From the NCBI GenBank assembly GCA_013423325.1, contig BLJB01000045.1:1-28375 (forward strand): a DNA stretch of 28,375 nt. Reading direction: 5' to 3'. The stretch is from Usnea hakonensis. Lineage: Eukaryota; Ascomycota; Lecanoromycetes; Lecanorales; Parmeliaceae. The position numbers and the translations under genes are program-made. Of the stretch, positions 1 through 10,148 are shown one piece after another. The notes beneath the pieces were generated by a model, which saw only the letters and a list, made by a program, of their open reading frames with translations, ran no database searches and was not told the origin of the DNA. The first letter of the stretch is position 1. Each line of letters starts with the position of its first letter.

Positions 1-13
1 TACCAAATTGAAC

Positions 14-55
14 TGGTTCAACTATTAGTTAGCCGGTTCGTGGTTCAACCATTGG
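14..55. repeat. Short direct repeat, GGTTCAAC motif, at window edge
   Basis: TGGTTCAAC(T/C)ATT(A/G)G occurs at 14-28 and again at 41-55 (13 of 15 positions identical), with a related CCGGTTCG at 33-40. It sits where the ankyrin-repeat reading frame of the neighbouring gene ends. The symmetry-rich GGTTC/GAACC composition would fit the end of a mobile element, but the element itself is outside the window, so this is only a suggestion. Confidence 0.4.
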
Positions 56-3000
56 GAACCTTGGTATTCGAGTCCGTGTTTTGCATGGCGAGTGGCAACA
101 TCTTTGCCAATATGCCGATATCACATTTACTGAGGACGAGATATTCGAGCAATTGATGATTTTTCGAGCTGACAGCAAGTTCCAATGACTTCCCTCCATC
201 GTAGTTGCAGCTTGCCTTGCGATTCAAGAGCATTTTGATGACGTCAATGTCACTGCTCATCCCATTGCCAATTTCTTGCACCAATGCCCTGTTAAGGCCC
301 TCCTGGTCAATGCCCGCTCGAAGAAGTGAGTCCAGCTTAGCCGATCTATCCCCGGTAGCTGGTTCCAGCGTTAATTGTAGAGCGGCGAGGCGAGACTGGT
401 GATTTGGATGACCAAGGTCTATGAGCCATGAAACGACCTGTTTATTGGCAGACTTGATCGCTTTACACAGGACTCGTCCCTGACGATGATTGACGTCGGC
501 TTTGGGCACGAGATTCAATATCAAGTCCTCGTCGAGAGGTTTCTCCCCAACAGCTTCGGTCAAGGCTACGGTGACCGCAGGACTCTGTGCGCCATGGTCC
601 AGGAGCATCGCCATCAGTTTCCGTCTGCGGACAGGTTCCATGAGTCTCATAGCGATTGGCACTGCTGAAGAAAGGGACGAAGGCTGGGCCGCGTTTCTCA
701 CTAGAAGTTCAAGTAGTTCTATGGATCCTCTTTTTGCGGCAGTCTGAAACGGCTTTCCGCCCAAGCAATTGACGTCTGCGCCAGCCACAATGATGAGGTT
801 TATCAAATCTAGATCGATCTCTGCGGACTGACTGTCCACAACCTTGACTAGAGCAACGTCAAGTAGCGGTGTCGGGATACCTGCCGGTGATGCTGCCTCA
901 ATGATGGATTTCATCATATCGTACCTGAGCCGAGGTGGATCAGGTGGAACTAGTGGAAAGATAAATCGCATTGACTGTGGCTGAGGTTTTCCCTTGTTCA
1001 AAATGAGATTGAAAATATCTAGATCGCCTGCGGAGGCCGCGATCTGAAGGGCTTGCGCTTCGTTGTAGTCTGCACTGGCTTTGTGGTCCAGAAGCAGCGT
1101 GGTGATGTTTTCGAGTTTTCTTTCGACCGCGCTGACGAGGGCCTTGTCCAGAGGGATCCCTGTGGCACCCTCAGAGATCAGCAGTGACATCAGCTCGTAT
1201 GTCTGGCTTTCGGTAAACGGCTGAGGGATCTCGGCGAACACCTCCGTGGCATGGCTCTCAGAAATTTTGCCTAATGACAGTGTCTTCAGCATTCTCACAT
1301 CCCGTGCTCTGACGGCTTGCTTCAAAGCGGCTGCGCTTTTGTACTGCAAAGAAGCCCCATGAACGACCAGCATTCGTGCAAGGCGGCAGTGACCGGCTTT
1401 GACAACCCGGACAAGAACCTCGGCGACTGGATCACCACTGGCACCACCACAAAGTAGTATGTAGAGTGGGTGGTATTGCTCTTTGACCGTAATCGAGACA
1501 TTGGGTAAGAAGGCGTCCTCGAACACCGATGAGACGGAGTCGCTTGTTGGATTACCTTTCATGATTGCAAGAAGAAGGTCAATGCGTTGAGATTGTGCTG
1601 CTTTTCGAAGCGCCAGAGCATGAGCTTCGTTAACATCGGCACCATGCAGCACCAACAAAGAGACTATTTCGATTTTTCCTTGCTCCACAGCAATGGGTAA
1701 GCACACGTTCAAGAGGTTTTGGAGTACCTTTTGCCGCGCTCGGAGTAGTAAGCTCACAACTCTCGGATTCTGAGTACTGATTGCAGACTGGAAAATGGAT
1801 CCGCCAAAGGCGTTGGGATCCACATCATACCGCAGTAGCGCCTCTACGACTCCAACTTCATTTTGCTTGACGGCCACATCCAGAGCTTCGGCTTTGCTGG
1901 TTGCTGAGGCGCGATGGCTCGCTAGGAGCTGGACCATATCAACATTGCCTGTGGATGCTGCGAGTTTAATGAGGTTGGTAGGAACATATCTCACGCCATC
2001 TTTACGGACCTTGTGCTTGACCACTTCTTCGCGACAATTCACATCGGCGCCTTGATCTATGAAGGCTTCGGCAACACCCACATGACCCAATCGAAGAGCT
2101 TCCTCCAGGCCACGGCTGAGCTCTTCCTTATTGAAATTCCAGTTTTGCTCGTCCGCCGCCTTTCGCTTGGCCTTCTTTGATTTCAGCATCCCTCTCAAGC
2201 CTACTATCGACTCTTTGTCTTTGCCATCGCGGGTTCGAATACTAATTAAGATTTCGCGTGCGTGTCCTCGGTCGTAGGTCGAGATTAGAGGTATCCTAGG
2301 ACCGGCCGCTTCAATGACTGGACCTATGACAAGTTGAGGGCTCTTTTCCTGTATTAGGTTTGCCAATCTTTCAGCCCGACCCGCAGTGTCAGTCTGAATA
2401 CTACTCCCTCGCGATATAGTCCCGAAGGGCACCGTGGCGTCTAAATGGTTCCTATGGCTCGATCGGATACGGAACGCGGCGGCCTGATGGGGAGCCTGCT
2501 CTTCGTCCCAATTTCCATCTTCTCCAATTATATCCATGACTTCTAGTCCGGCCTGGCTGATGGAGGAGTTGTCGTGGTCTGAAATGCTGTGGTGGGTAGA
2601 AGCACCGCGTAATCTCACTGTCGCACTGGCGTCTGATCGTGAGTGCCTCAAGAGTCCAGCCGCAGGAGGGACAGGATTATGCGCGAGAGACGTGGTTCTC
2701 GACAAAGCCGCAGACGGAACGGCTTGTCCGGCCAGTGCGTAGCTAGACCTTCTCTTGATCTTCTGGGTAACCGGAGAGATAGGTCCGGCGAACTGGCTAG
2801 CCATCTGATCCAGACTAAGATTCTCGTATTTCTGCACAAAGTGCAAAGCAACGTAGACCTCCAACTGTGTCCAGCCCGCACCCGGCAGGCCTTGAGCGTC
2901 GATCGTAGCTGTAAGTTGCCAAATGTGCTCTATATCAGGCTCGGACAGACGGGACTTGGAAAGGATGGCTCTCAAATGGTCGTCTATGCCCGAGTAGGGG

Positions 3001-3210
3001 TCAAATTAGGAAGCAGACATCATGAGGAGTTCAATTCTCACCTTCCAGCCCAGTTGTTGCAATTACGCCGAGGTTGCTGTAAATTATCTGGTCATACGCC
3101 CGCGCCTCCTGCGAGCCAATAACGGCGGTGTAATCTTCCCCGCCATCATAGACAGTAAATGAATACTTGAACCCAAAGTTCCGCTCTTGATGATGATGAT
3201 GATGATCCAT
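45..3210 (-). CDS. EH-like domain / ankyrin-repeat protein, probably 3'-truncated
   Basis: Two exons: 3210-3042 and 2983-45, with a 58-nt intron (GTGAGA...CATAG, branch-like CTAAT). The product is 1035 aa. The start at 3210 follows a pyrimidine-rich leader and an upstream in-frame stop. Residues 3-7 are five histidines. Residues about 34-105 resemble an EH domain: helix-loop pattern, 'LSKSRLSEPDIEHIWQL', then an acidic/glycine loop. Removing the intron is what completes this domain. A low-complexity Ser/Arg-rich linker follows to about residue 340. From there to the end are degenerate ankyrin repeats, recognisable by GADVN-type turns ('FIDQGADVN', 'VLHGADVN', 'IVAGADVN'). The array ends abruptly inside a repeat ('LPLAMQ'), followed by a few unrelated residues and a stop. 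This suggests truncation by insertion, or an unseen splice out of the window. A scaffold role would fit the domains; no catalytic domain is visible. Confidence 0.75.
3189..3206. repeat. (GAT)6 microsatellite inside coding exon
   Basis: Six perfect GAT triplets on the + strand. Read on the - strand directly after the start codon they give Asp and then five His codons in the EH/ankyrin protein. Copy-number change would alter the length of a natural poly-His stretch without shifting frame. Confidence 0.8.
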
Positions 3211-4891
3211 GACAAACTTGCATGTGCTGCAACATGAATGGCTTTGAACGCGGGTGTAGAGGAAGGTAGAGGAGAGAGGTCAGATATAGAGCGGGGCAAT
3301 ACATCTCAGCCTCGTTGCTTATTTTGCAGCCTTATCTTAACATAGAGCCTCAAGGTGTCTAGACACAGAGCCTCGGCTGATAGGTGCCTTGTCTACATAC
3401 TTGGGTAGTATCATCTGCTATGCAGTCGAATGTGGACTGCGAGTCCGGACATGCAGCCTTGTTTGGACACAGACTTTCGTCTGATAGGTAGCCCTTCCTC
3501 GACCCATGCCACGCCACATTACTCGACTTTGTTCGATATGCAGTCTCATTTAAATATACAGTCTCGTCTGATAGGTAGCCTCGTCTCGAGTTATCGTATC
3601 GTCAGATACACAAATGCAAAAGATCCGGAGATGTTGGGTTTGTAGCCTTGTCAAGTATGCAACCCTCTGGCGCCACCAGTGTCGGAAAAAAGGCCTAGAC
3701 GATGCAAAGTTGGCTCTGCAGGTTCCTCGTTGAAGCTGAGTCAGGTGGGGTGGATTTGTAAGCCTTCTCTAGATGTTGTTATTGGCCTGGTTCTGCGTCG
3801 AGTGCCGGGGAAGGGGCCGGTAACTCGGCAGGAGCTTGGAGCATGGCCGCAGCGGGGCCCGTCGCTAAATATCGCGACATTGGGTAAGTACTTTAGCTTG
3901 ATTCCCCACCACGCATGAGCGTTTGCTCATCTCTCTTCATACATGCAATGCGGTAGCAAGGTACGCATTGGATAGGAAGGGAAATAAGTCTATCCGCTTT
4001 TGACGTCTGTCGCACGGTACGCGAATAAGGAGAGAGATTTCCATCTATGATAGCAATCATCTTTACAGCAGAGATGATGTGGCGACGAGTGCCTTGAAAT
4101 AACAACCGAGCACATCCGAGGGCAATACCGACAGCCTCGCGCAACGTTATTTCCGTTCCTGAGCGCCATCGATGACTCCGCATGGGCATTTCAAAATGAC
4201 ATATGGTCTCTCATCGCTGTTCGTTAGCATTACTGTCATGTCTGGGAGTCTACTGAGCCACTGGCCATCCAAGATGATTGAGACCCAATTTCTTTATTTC
4301 TGTTTGATTTAGCACTCGAAGCCATATAAATCAATGCACCAACGTTTAGTGCTTCGTTCGCCACATCCGAACCATGCAAATGATCAAATGCTCAAAGGAG
4401 GTAGCTGTAACAATGGTTGGCCTGTCTCATTACCATAGGCAGGCCGAACAGTGACCCCTAAAGGTACATTCAGGCCTTGCTATAGTACTAAGAAGACTCC
4501 TATATCTATTCGATATAGACCTGGAGTAGATAGATATAAGGGTGGGTGGGCGAAAAAGATTATAATATAATAAAGGAGACTCTGAAAGAGACGAATCGAC
4601 TGAAGAGCAATTGCCAGTGTAAATCACCCTATTCATGCACTCCTGGAAGGACACAGTCTCCTGATTCTCTTGCCATGGCCATGAGGCCATGACCATTCCA
4701 CCGAATCCATGCACCGACACAACACCAAAACCAGTCATGTGATATGCGATATCCAAAATGACTAACCCCCAGTCCTACTGTGGCGACACATACCTCGTAC
4801 CAACCACACTGCATGCAATCTACAATCTACTCGGTCTTCCTACAAGACCAATTTAACATCCTATTTATCGACTTTTGGGAAGGATTCGAAC
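3211..4891. other. Gene-free intergenic stretch
   Basis: No reading frame here has convincing codon structure or a recognisable domain. It holds the presumed promoter and leader of the minus-strand ankyrin gene (CT-rich on the coding strand, 3240-3290), the dispersed repeats at 3300-3660, and an A+T-rich patch near 4480-4580 with a small hairpin (CTATATC...GATATAG, about 4500-4520). It ends at the 3' end of the unknown gene at 4892. Confidence 0.6.
3305..3660. repeat. Imperfect dispersed repeats (CTGATAGGTAGCC core)
   Basis: CTGATAGGT(A)GCC occurs at 3377-3388, 3481-3493 and 3568-3580, each with TCG or CTCG just before it. It is surrounded by repeated GCAGCCTYG, CAGTCT(C/G) and AGCCTCG words. 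Spacing is roughly 87-104 bp. This looks like an old, diverged minisatellite or a decayed repetitive element. It contains no credible reading frame. Confidence 0.5.
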
Positions 4892-6092
4892 TTACTTCGC
4901 TTCTCTCTTCGTCTTCTTTCTCTCCCTTGCTACAGTCTTTGACATGGCCTTGCTCAGACCCTGGGTCATCAGTTCTTTTTGTCCGTTCAGCATGGTTAGA
5001 TATTTTTGTGGGCCGACTTGTCGCCATTCTTCCAATATAGCGTGTACTGCCGCCAGTGACTTCGCTGTTTCTAGTTCAATCTTGTCAGTGGGTTCCTGCT
5101 GGGGCTCCGTCCTCGTGTCGTATTTGTCAGACACGGCAACTTTCTTTCTCCGAGGTTGGCCAGTCAGCTGCTCTACAGCAGGCCGTTTGGTACCCCGAGG
5201 TTCGTCCATAGTGTGTCGACGAAACGCTGCTGCATCATATGGGACATTTGCCTGGAGGCCGGAATTTACCCCTATCCATGCTAGAACGAAGGGCAGAAAG
5301 GCTCGGCCGGTTAGAGGGGTTGGGAACACTTGCGGTCTGACCGGCAAGGATATTGGCATCTTTCCACTCACCGTCCTCTTTCCGGATATGCTTGTCCCTA
5401 TACATGGCAAGAATTCTCCGGTATTTATCAACTAGGGGCATCTCTTCGTCCGGTAGAATAGCTTCGAGGTGCTTGTCGACATCCTCGAGATACTGACCAA
5501 GTTCTTGGAAATTCTTTGAGGTGTTCAGGTCGTAAACTTTCGAGTGGGCGACGAAATTCCGCCTAGCATAGGATCTCACAGCAAGCAGGGCTATATCCAT
5601 GTCCAAGTCGTCCCATCCCTCGACTTGAAGGTCGTTGACCCGATCCTGGAGAGCCTCCGTAAAGGCGCTAAAGGGCCGGATTGAAGTCTGATCACTGGCT
5701 TCCCAGGCAATCCGAGCTTCTTCCTCCATGTCGAGTTCAGGGACAATCACGGTCCATGGATCAGAGAGATGAGAATTCTTACCAGCCTTGATGGCTTTAC
5801 ATATGTGCCCATAAAAATCACCAAGTGCAGCGTGGAACCGGAAGAGCCTGGTGTCCTGGGCCATCCTCGAAATCTCCGAATTTGCCATCTCAGTCTCCGA
5901 GGCGGTCTCCCTCACGTATTGATCGAGACACCGAACAGCGTTCGATGCCTCGGTGGGCGTGAAGGGATGCTCGTCAGATCCGTTCGCGGCAAATTCGGCC
6001 AATCTGGCAACCAGCCGGTATAGCTCCTGAGTATTCGGTGGGAGATCTTCACTTCCGATGCAGGCTGTATATCTTGACTCGACAGTCCGCAT
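4892..6092 (-). CDS. Uncharacterised protein, or C-terminal part of the gene starting at 6943
   Basis: Two exons: 6092-5330 and 5280-4892. The 49-nt intron is well supported (GTGTTC...TTCTAG with CTCTAAC branch), and the frame is open on both sides only after its removal. From the ATG at 6092 the product is 383 aa. It is soluble and mostly helical in composition, with acidic stretches ('LDMEEEARIAWEASD') and a basic, nuclear-signal-like tail ('RRKKVAV' and 'RERKKTKREAK'). I do not recognise a family. The frame is also open upstream of 6092, and only 86 bp separate it from the stop of the next minus-strand block. One three-exon gene (4892-6943), using an intron such as one ending at GAGCAG near 6100, is therefore a real alternative. 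No donor there is strong enough to decide. Confidence 0.6.
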
Positions 6093-6178
6093 CTCGTTGC
6101 AAAGGTCCCCAGTCCGATACTGCTCAGAACTCCCGGGAGACTGGCTGGACTCTGAGGATCCAGAACACTCGGCAGGCA

Positions 6179-6943
6179 CTAGCCGATCGCGCTGATGACC
6201 CGGGTGACGAAAACAATTGATTTGTGGAGCATGAGTCCATTTCGGGGACTTTGTAAGGCGGCTTCTTCCGCTCCGAACATAGATGAGAGCCCTTTCACAT
6301 CGAGAGAGAAGGGAACGATGTAAGCGCACTTCATGTCCCCTGCTGAAACCCAAGAAGCTAGCACGTTGCAGTAGTACTCTATCCACCCTGGCGGGCTCTG
6401 TTGAGCACCCAGATATCCCAAAACTTTGGCCTTGAACTCGCCTCTGCTTGATCTTGGTTGCTTGAGCGCTTTCGCTTTCTTCTGTGATGCTTCATGCAAA
6501 GAGATCTGCAGCTCTTTGTTATAAGCCTCTTCCACCGTGCCCGTTGCATCGCTTAAATCTTCTTCGAGGAAGCGGGACTGGCTGAGGAGGACTGTCTTCT
6601 CTTGCGTCGGCTCATCTATATCTCTCTTCACCTCCTCTAGATGCTGCTCTCGTGTTTTCTCCGATTGCTGAAAGAAGAGATGTGCTCCTTCGCAAGCCTT
6701 CAATGTCTTCTCTAGTACTGCGAGGTCGCGGTCAATGCACTCCCCACGCCAGTCGAGGAAGGGTTTTATATGGTGTGGTCTCGGGCTGTCTCCAATGTCG
6801 CTAGCCTTTCGATTCAGTGCTGAAAGCTCCTCGGAAGTACGTGGTGAACCGTCGAGGTTGTCACCCATTGGAGAAGGTGCTGAGGAACGTGAGAGCGCGG
6901 GTTGCTTCTTTGGAGTTACTGGTAAGGTAGGTCTTGACGCCAT
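6179..6943 (-). CDS. Fungal HNH-nuclease-type protein, truncated and active-site degenerate
   Basis: A 254-aa open frame starts at an ATG in good context (CACATGG). It has a Pro/Ser-rich N terminus (1-60), a helical, charged region (about 75-160) and then the core typical of fungal HNH_2-type proteins: a WxxVL-like segment followed by 'KCAYIVPFS' (C206-S213), 'MFGAEEAAL' and 'SPRNGLMLHKSI' (N235). In the family, as I remember it, the first motif reads AHI; here Tyr208 replaces that histidine. After HKSI the normal second half (an acidic/FD segment and a C-terminal domain) is absent, and an unrelated tail precedes the stop. It is either a decayed gene or the first exon of a longer gene joined to 4892-6092. 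Nuclease activity is doubtful. Confidence 0.6.
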   Translation of the reverse strand: MASRPTLPVTPKKQPALSRSSAPSPMGDNLDGSPRTSEELSALNRKASDIGDSPRPHHIKPFLDWRGECIDRDLAVLEKTLKACEGAHLFFQQSEKTREQHLEEVKRDIDEPTQEKTVLLSQSRFLEEDLSDATGTVEEAYNKELQISLHEASQKKAKALKQPRSSRGEFKAKVLGYLGAQQSPPGWIEYYCNVLASWVSAGDMKCAYIVPFSLDVKGLSSMFGAEEAALQSPRNGLMLHKSIVFVTRVISAIG

Positions 6944-6992
6944 GTGGGAGTGTTGTGTTGCTTGTCAGATTGAATACTAAGGGTTGATGGCG

Positions 6993-7117
6993 AGGAGAGA
7001 GTATCCAGGAGAGAGTGATGAGGGGAGAATGGTAGAGAAGAGCATTCAGGATAGAGTACTGAGGATAGAGTACCGAGGAGGGATTACCGAGGAGTGATCA
7101 CCGAAGATTTAGTACAG
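6993..7117. repeat. Minisatellite, 14-bp unit x 9
   Basis: Tandem units start at 6993, 7007, 7021 (13 bp), 7034, 7048, 7062, 7076, 7090 and 7104; the consensus is close to AGGAGAGAGTACCG. The two units 7048-7061 and 7062-7075 differ at one base, and the outer units are more diverged. The array lies 50 bp upstream of the start codon of the minus-strand HNH-type gene, where it gives a CT-rich coding-strand tract in the leader or promoter. Confidence 0.85.
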
Positions 7118-7278
7118 AGTTGACTAGTGACGGAGTTGGATGGAGGAGGGTGCAAAAGTGCTGGTGATGGCTTGATTGGTGCTGAATGATTTTGGAAAAT
7201 TCTGTCTGCAGAAAGAGAATCCCGGTCACGGTTCCATTTGAGAAGGAATGACCCTGCGCCAAGCCCCACTAGTTCCGT

Positions 7279-9085
7279 CTAATGTGTATATACAAAGAAG
7301 ACATTGTTTCCATCAGTCTGGTCCGCATAGGCCATCTTGTCTCTTAAGGCGGATTTTGAGTCCTCGCTCATATCTGCCAACGCTCTCTTGTTTTTCCGAT
7401 TCAACCAGTCGTTCCACATCCTCATCACCACGACCACAAAGCACAGCGCCGACAAGGTAGCAATAATGCTGATCTTCCCAGAGATGTACCCCGGCGCCTG
7501 CTTCGCTTGGAATGTCTGTGTCCCCAAGATGTTCCCCACGCAGAAGGCTATCAAAGTCAAGGCGTTAGCGGTGACTTTCTTGGAGTGGCCGGCGATATTC
7601 GATGCATTCCAGGCCAGTAACAGCATGAAGGCAGCTCCAAACGTTCCAGTCAGGAAGGAGGCAGCGAGAAGGCCAGCTTTGTTTTTGGGTATCCCGTTAG
7701 GATCAAGGCCCACCATCAGACCAGCGCCAAGTATGGTAGGAAGGATACAGATCAACATGACCACTGATCTATCACGCCATCTGTCGGACAGGTAGCCCAC
7801 TAGCAGGACACACACTGCGCCAATCGCGCCACTGGGGGTATTGAGGACGAGTGCTTGTTGAGACGTGTAGCCGAAAGTGGTCAGGAGGATGCTGGAAAAG
7901 TTGGAGAGGCCACCGTTGGGAATGGAGCTCAGCATGGTAGCGAGGCAAACCAGCCACACTCGAGGGTCTCTAAAAGTCTCGAAGACCTGGTCTCTCTTGA
8001 TACGTGCGTTTTGTGTACCACTGGTACCAAGTTAGCCACGTCCTGGGTAAGGCAAGGGTGAATTCCCAACATATACCTCTGATTGTCTTTGACCCGCAGC
8101 AACGCAGCAACTTTCTCGGCGTCGGTGAACCTCTTTGCCTTGACTGGGGAGTCTGGCAAGAATACGGCGACCAAGAGTCCAATGAAAATGGTCAACGCCC
8201 CAATAGCAATATAGAAGATTCTCCAGCTCGCAAACCTTGTATTCGCAAAGCTGACTCCATAGGCGACGAAGCCACCGAATATTTGTGTGAGGGAGTTGCA
8301 GACATAAAACCACGACACGCGCCGGCCTTGCTCTTCCTTTTTGTACCACATTGCAATGATCAATATCAGAATCGGGGCAACACTAATTGAAAAGTCAGCG
8401 TCAATTCCAGACATGAACGACCCTCTCGAGGTAGCACATACCAACTCTCAAATATACCCAGCAGTGTCCGAGCGATAGCCAACCCCGCAAATGTTGTACA
8501 TGCAGCATGGAAGCCTAGGATGAGGCCCCATATCATGATGTTCACGCCCAGATACAATCCCAGCCGTGAAATATGCTGAGCCAGGTACTGCGTAGGGAAT
8601 TCTGCCACTAGGAAGCCTACATCCTCCATCAGCGATCTTTCTTTTCGGCCCAGAATGCCGGCTTCATAACCAGCTTCAAGTATTGACATACCGACGTAGA
8701 AAAGCATCGACAGATCTGAGTAGTCCTGCCCTTTTAGATGTGTGTCCGTCCGGATCCCCATGACGGCCGTGTACGACAATGTAGTCTTGTCCAAGAATTG
8801 TAGAAAGTACACAGCTGCCAGGAGTGGAGCAATTGTGAGGTCGATCTTCTTTACCAGCTTCTTCAATTGAACTGGATCCTCCAAGATTGCGCTTCCGGCT
8901 TCTGCGATCTCCGAGGACCTAGGGTGGTTCTCCAGAAAGGTCAATGCTTCGTCTGCATCCTGGAGCGACTCGACTGTGACGATCCCATTCTCTGCAGCCA
9001 GCGACGCTTTCCGGCCGTCAAGAGATGCGAAGGGGTCCAACTTCTCTCCCTTTTCATGCTCGGGTGGCATTCTGGCTGTAGACAT
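7279..9085 (-). CDS. MFS transporter, Dal5/allantoate permease (anion:cation symporter) type
   Basis: Four exons: 9085-8692, 8616-8442, 8382-8077 and 8020-7279. Introns are 75, 59 and 56 nt, all GT...AG. The product is 538 aa, normal for the family. The cytosolic N terminus (1-90) is followed by 12 predicted membrane segments. Family landmarks are 'FLDKTTLSYTAVMGI', 'LSMLFYVGFLVAEFPTQYL', 'ARTLLGIFESCVAPI', 'MWYKKEEQGRR', 'FLPDSPVKAKRF' and 'GYLSDRWRDRS'. These match the fungal ACS family that includes Dal5 (allantoate/ureidosuccinate), Tna1-like nicotinate carriers and many orphans; the substrate cannot be told from sequence. The first intron is 75 nt, in frame and free of stops, so unspliced mRNA would insert 25 residues. 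GATA-type sites occur in the 5' region. Confidence 0.93.
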
Positions 9086-10148
9086 TGTGATGAGAAGCTA
9101 AAGAGATGAGGGGCACAAATGTAACAAAGAATCATGGGTCGTCCATGCTCTTGTAGTAGGCATCTGATAGCTGGATAGCGGCATGTGGCACTGATTGAAC
9201 GGCATCGTATCGCTCTGGATTCACATGGCTTATCGGACCTTGCAGAGGACGAGGGCGCGAATGAGGTCATCGCGTCTTGTGCGGCCACGCAATGCCCGTA
9301 ATCTTCTGCGCGCGATGGACGTTTCGTTGTCGGAGAGTTGTTATCAAGATCCCTCTTGATCACCTTCCTCTTTGAGCGATCGTCTTCTTCCCCGCAGTTT
9401 AAGCGGGTTTAAGGTTGGGTCAGCCCTACACGCTCGCCTCGCTTCGGGGGCTAATCATATCGCGAGCTCAATAAAGTAAACCATACCCTTCATTTTTGAT
9501 TTTCAAGCAATTGATCCACTATTCAGGTCACGACAACGTAAGGTAAGCTTCCTCCTTACTCGAACCAGCTCTATGCCTTCCTCGTGCTTAACTTCTTGAG
9601 TCACGCAAGCATGTGACGAGTAGCGATGCTGTTTTCGCTGTGTTCGCTATAGTCTCAAAGTCTAGGAGCTCAAAAGGCGCATATGCAGGACCCTCAATCA
9701 ACCTCCAATGAGGGCGATATCATGCGCAAATTCGTTTCTATGTTCAACCCTGGGGACGTGAAGTGTGTACGCTACGTGCGTGAGTAACGAGACTGTGCTC
9801 TGGCTGAGTCGGGAGTGTGCTCTTGAGTGCACTCCACCTTCCTGTTTGTTGGCTCTCCAGTAGCTTATGGCTGCTGTTCGGTTGGCGAGTTGCCGTGAGC
9901 TCCATGACTACTGTGACTCCCATGTTGGACTCGATAATCACGATTCGGAAGGATGGGTTCTTTTATGAGCATATTGAAGTGAGGTAATTTTGGTCGTTAG
10001 GCGAGAGAGCGACGTCGCCTTGTCAGGACAATTTGAAAGGAATCGCACAAGGAAAATCAAAAAGACAAACACAGATCCCGCATAGCAACAAATCGCAAAC
10101 TACTAGCTCACAAATTGAGAAACCATCTCGCCTCCCTTTCCATTTCCC
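9086..10148. other. Intergenic region, promoter of the Dal5-type transporter
   Basis: No supported gene. The left part should hold the promoter of the minus-strand MFS gene starting at 9085; the right part is 3' flank of the sugar porter ending at 10149. A GC-rich, partly self-complementary patch lies near 9430-9475 (CTCGCCTCGCTTCGGGGG). Short open frames around 9744-9941 have no domain content. Confidence 0.6.
9165..9235. promoter_or_regulatory. Pair of possible GATA-factor (AreA/NIT2-type) sites
   Basis: TGATAG at 9165-9170 and TTATCG at 9230-9235 (CGATAA on the other strand) both fit the HGATAR consensus. They lie 80-150 bp upstream of the start of the Dal5-type transporter. Nitrogen catabolite control would suit that family, but six-base sites are frequent by chance. 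Confidence 0.25.

Noticed and set aside
4870..4900. GGATTCGAAC, resembling a tRNA B box on the minus strand
   Set aside because: No acceptor stem, A box or cloverleaf can be built around it; it lies at the 3' end of a coding exon.
6179..6386. Start of the unknown gene at 6386 rather than 6092
   Set aside because: The extra frame fully overlaps the HNH-type coding sequence in another frame and its translation has no domain character.
9430..9475. Terminal inverted repeat of a transposon
   Set aside because: The patch is GC-rich and partly self-complementary, but I found no partner repeat, target duplication or transposase frame.
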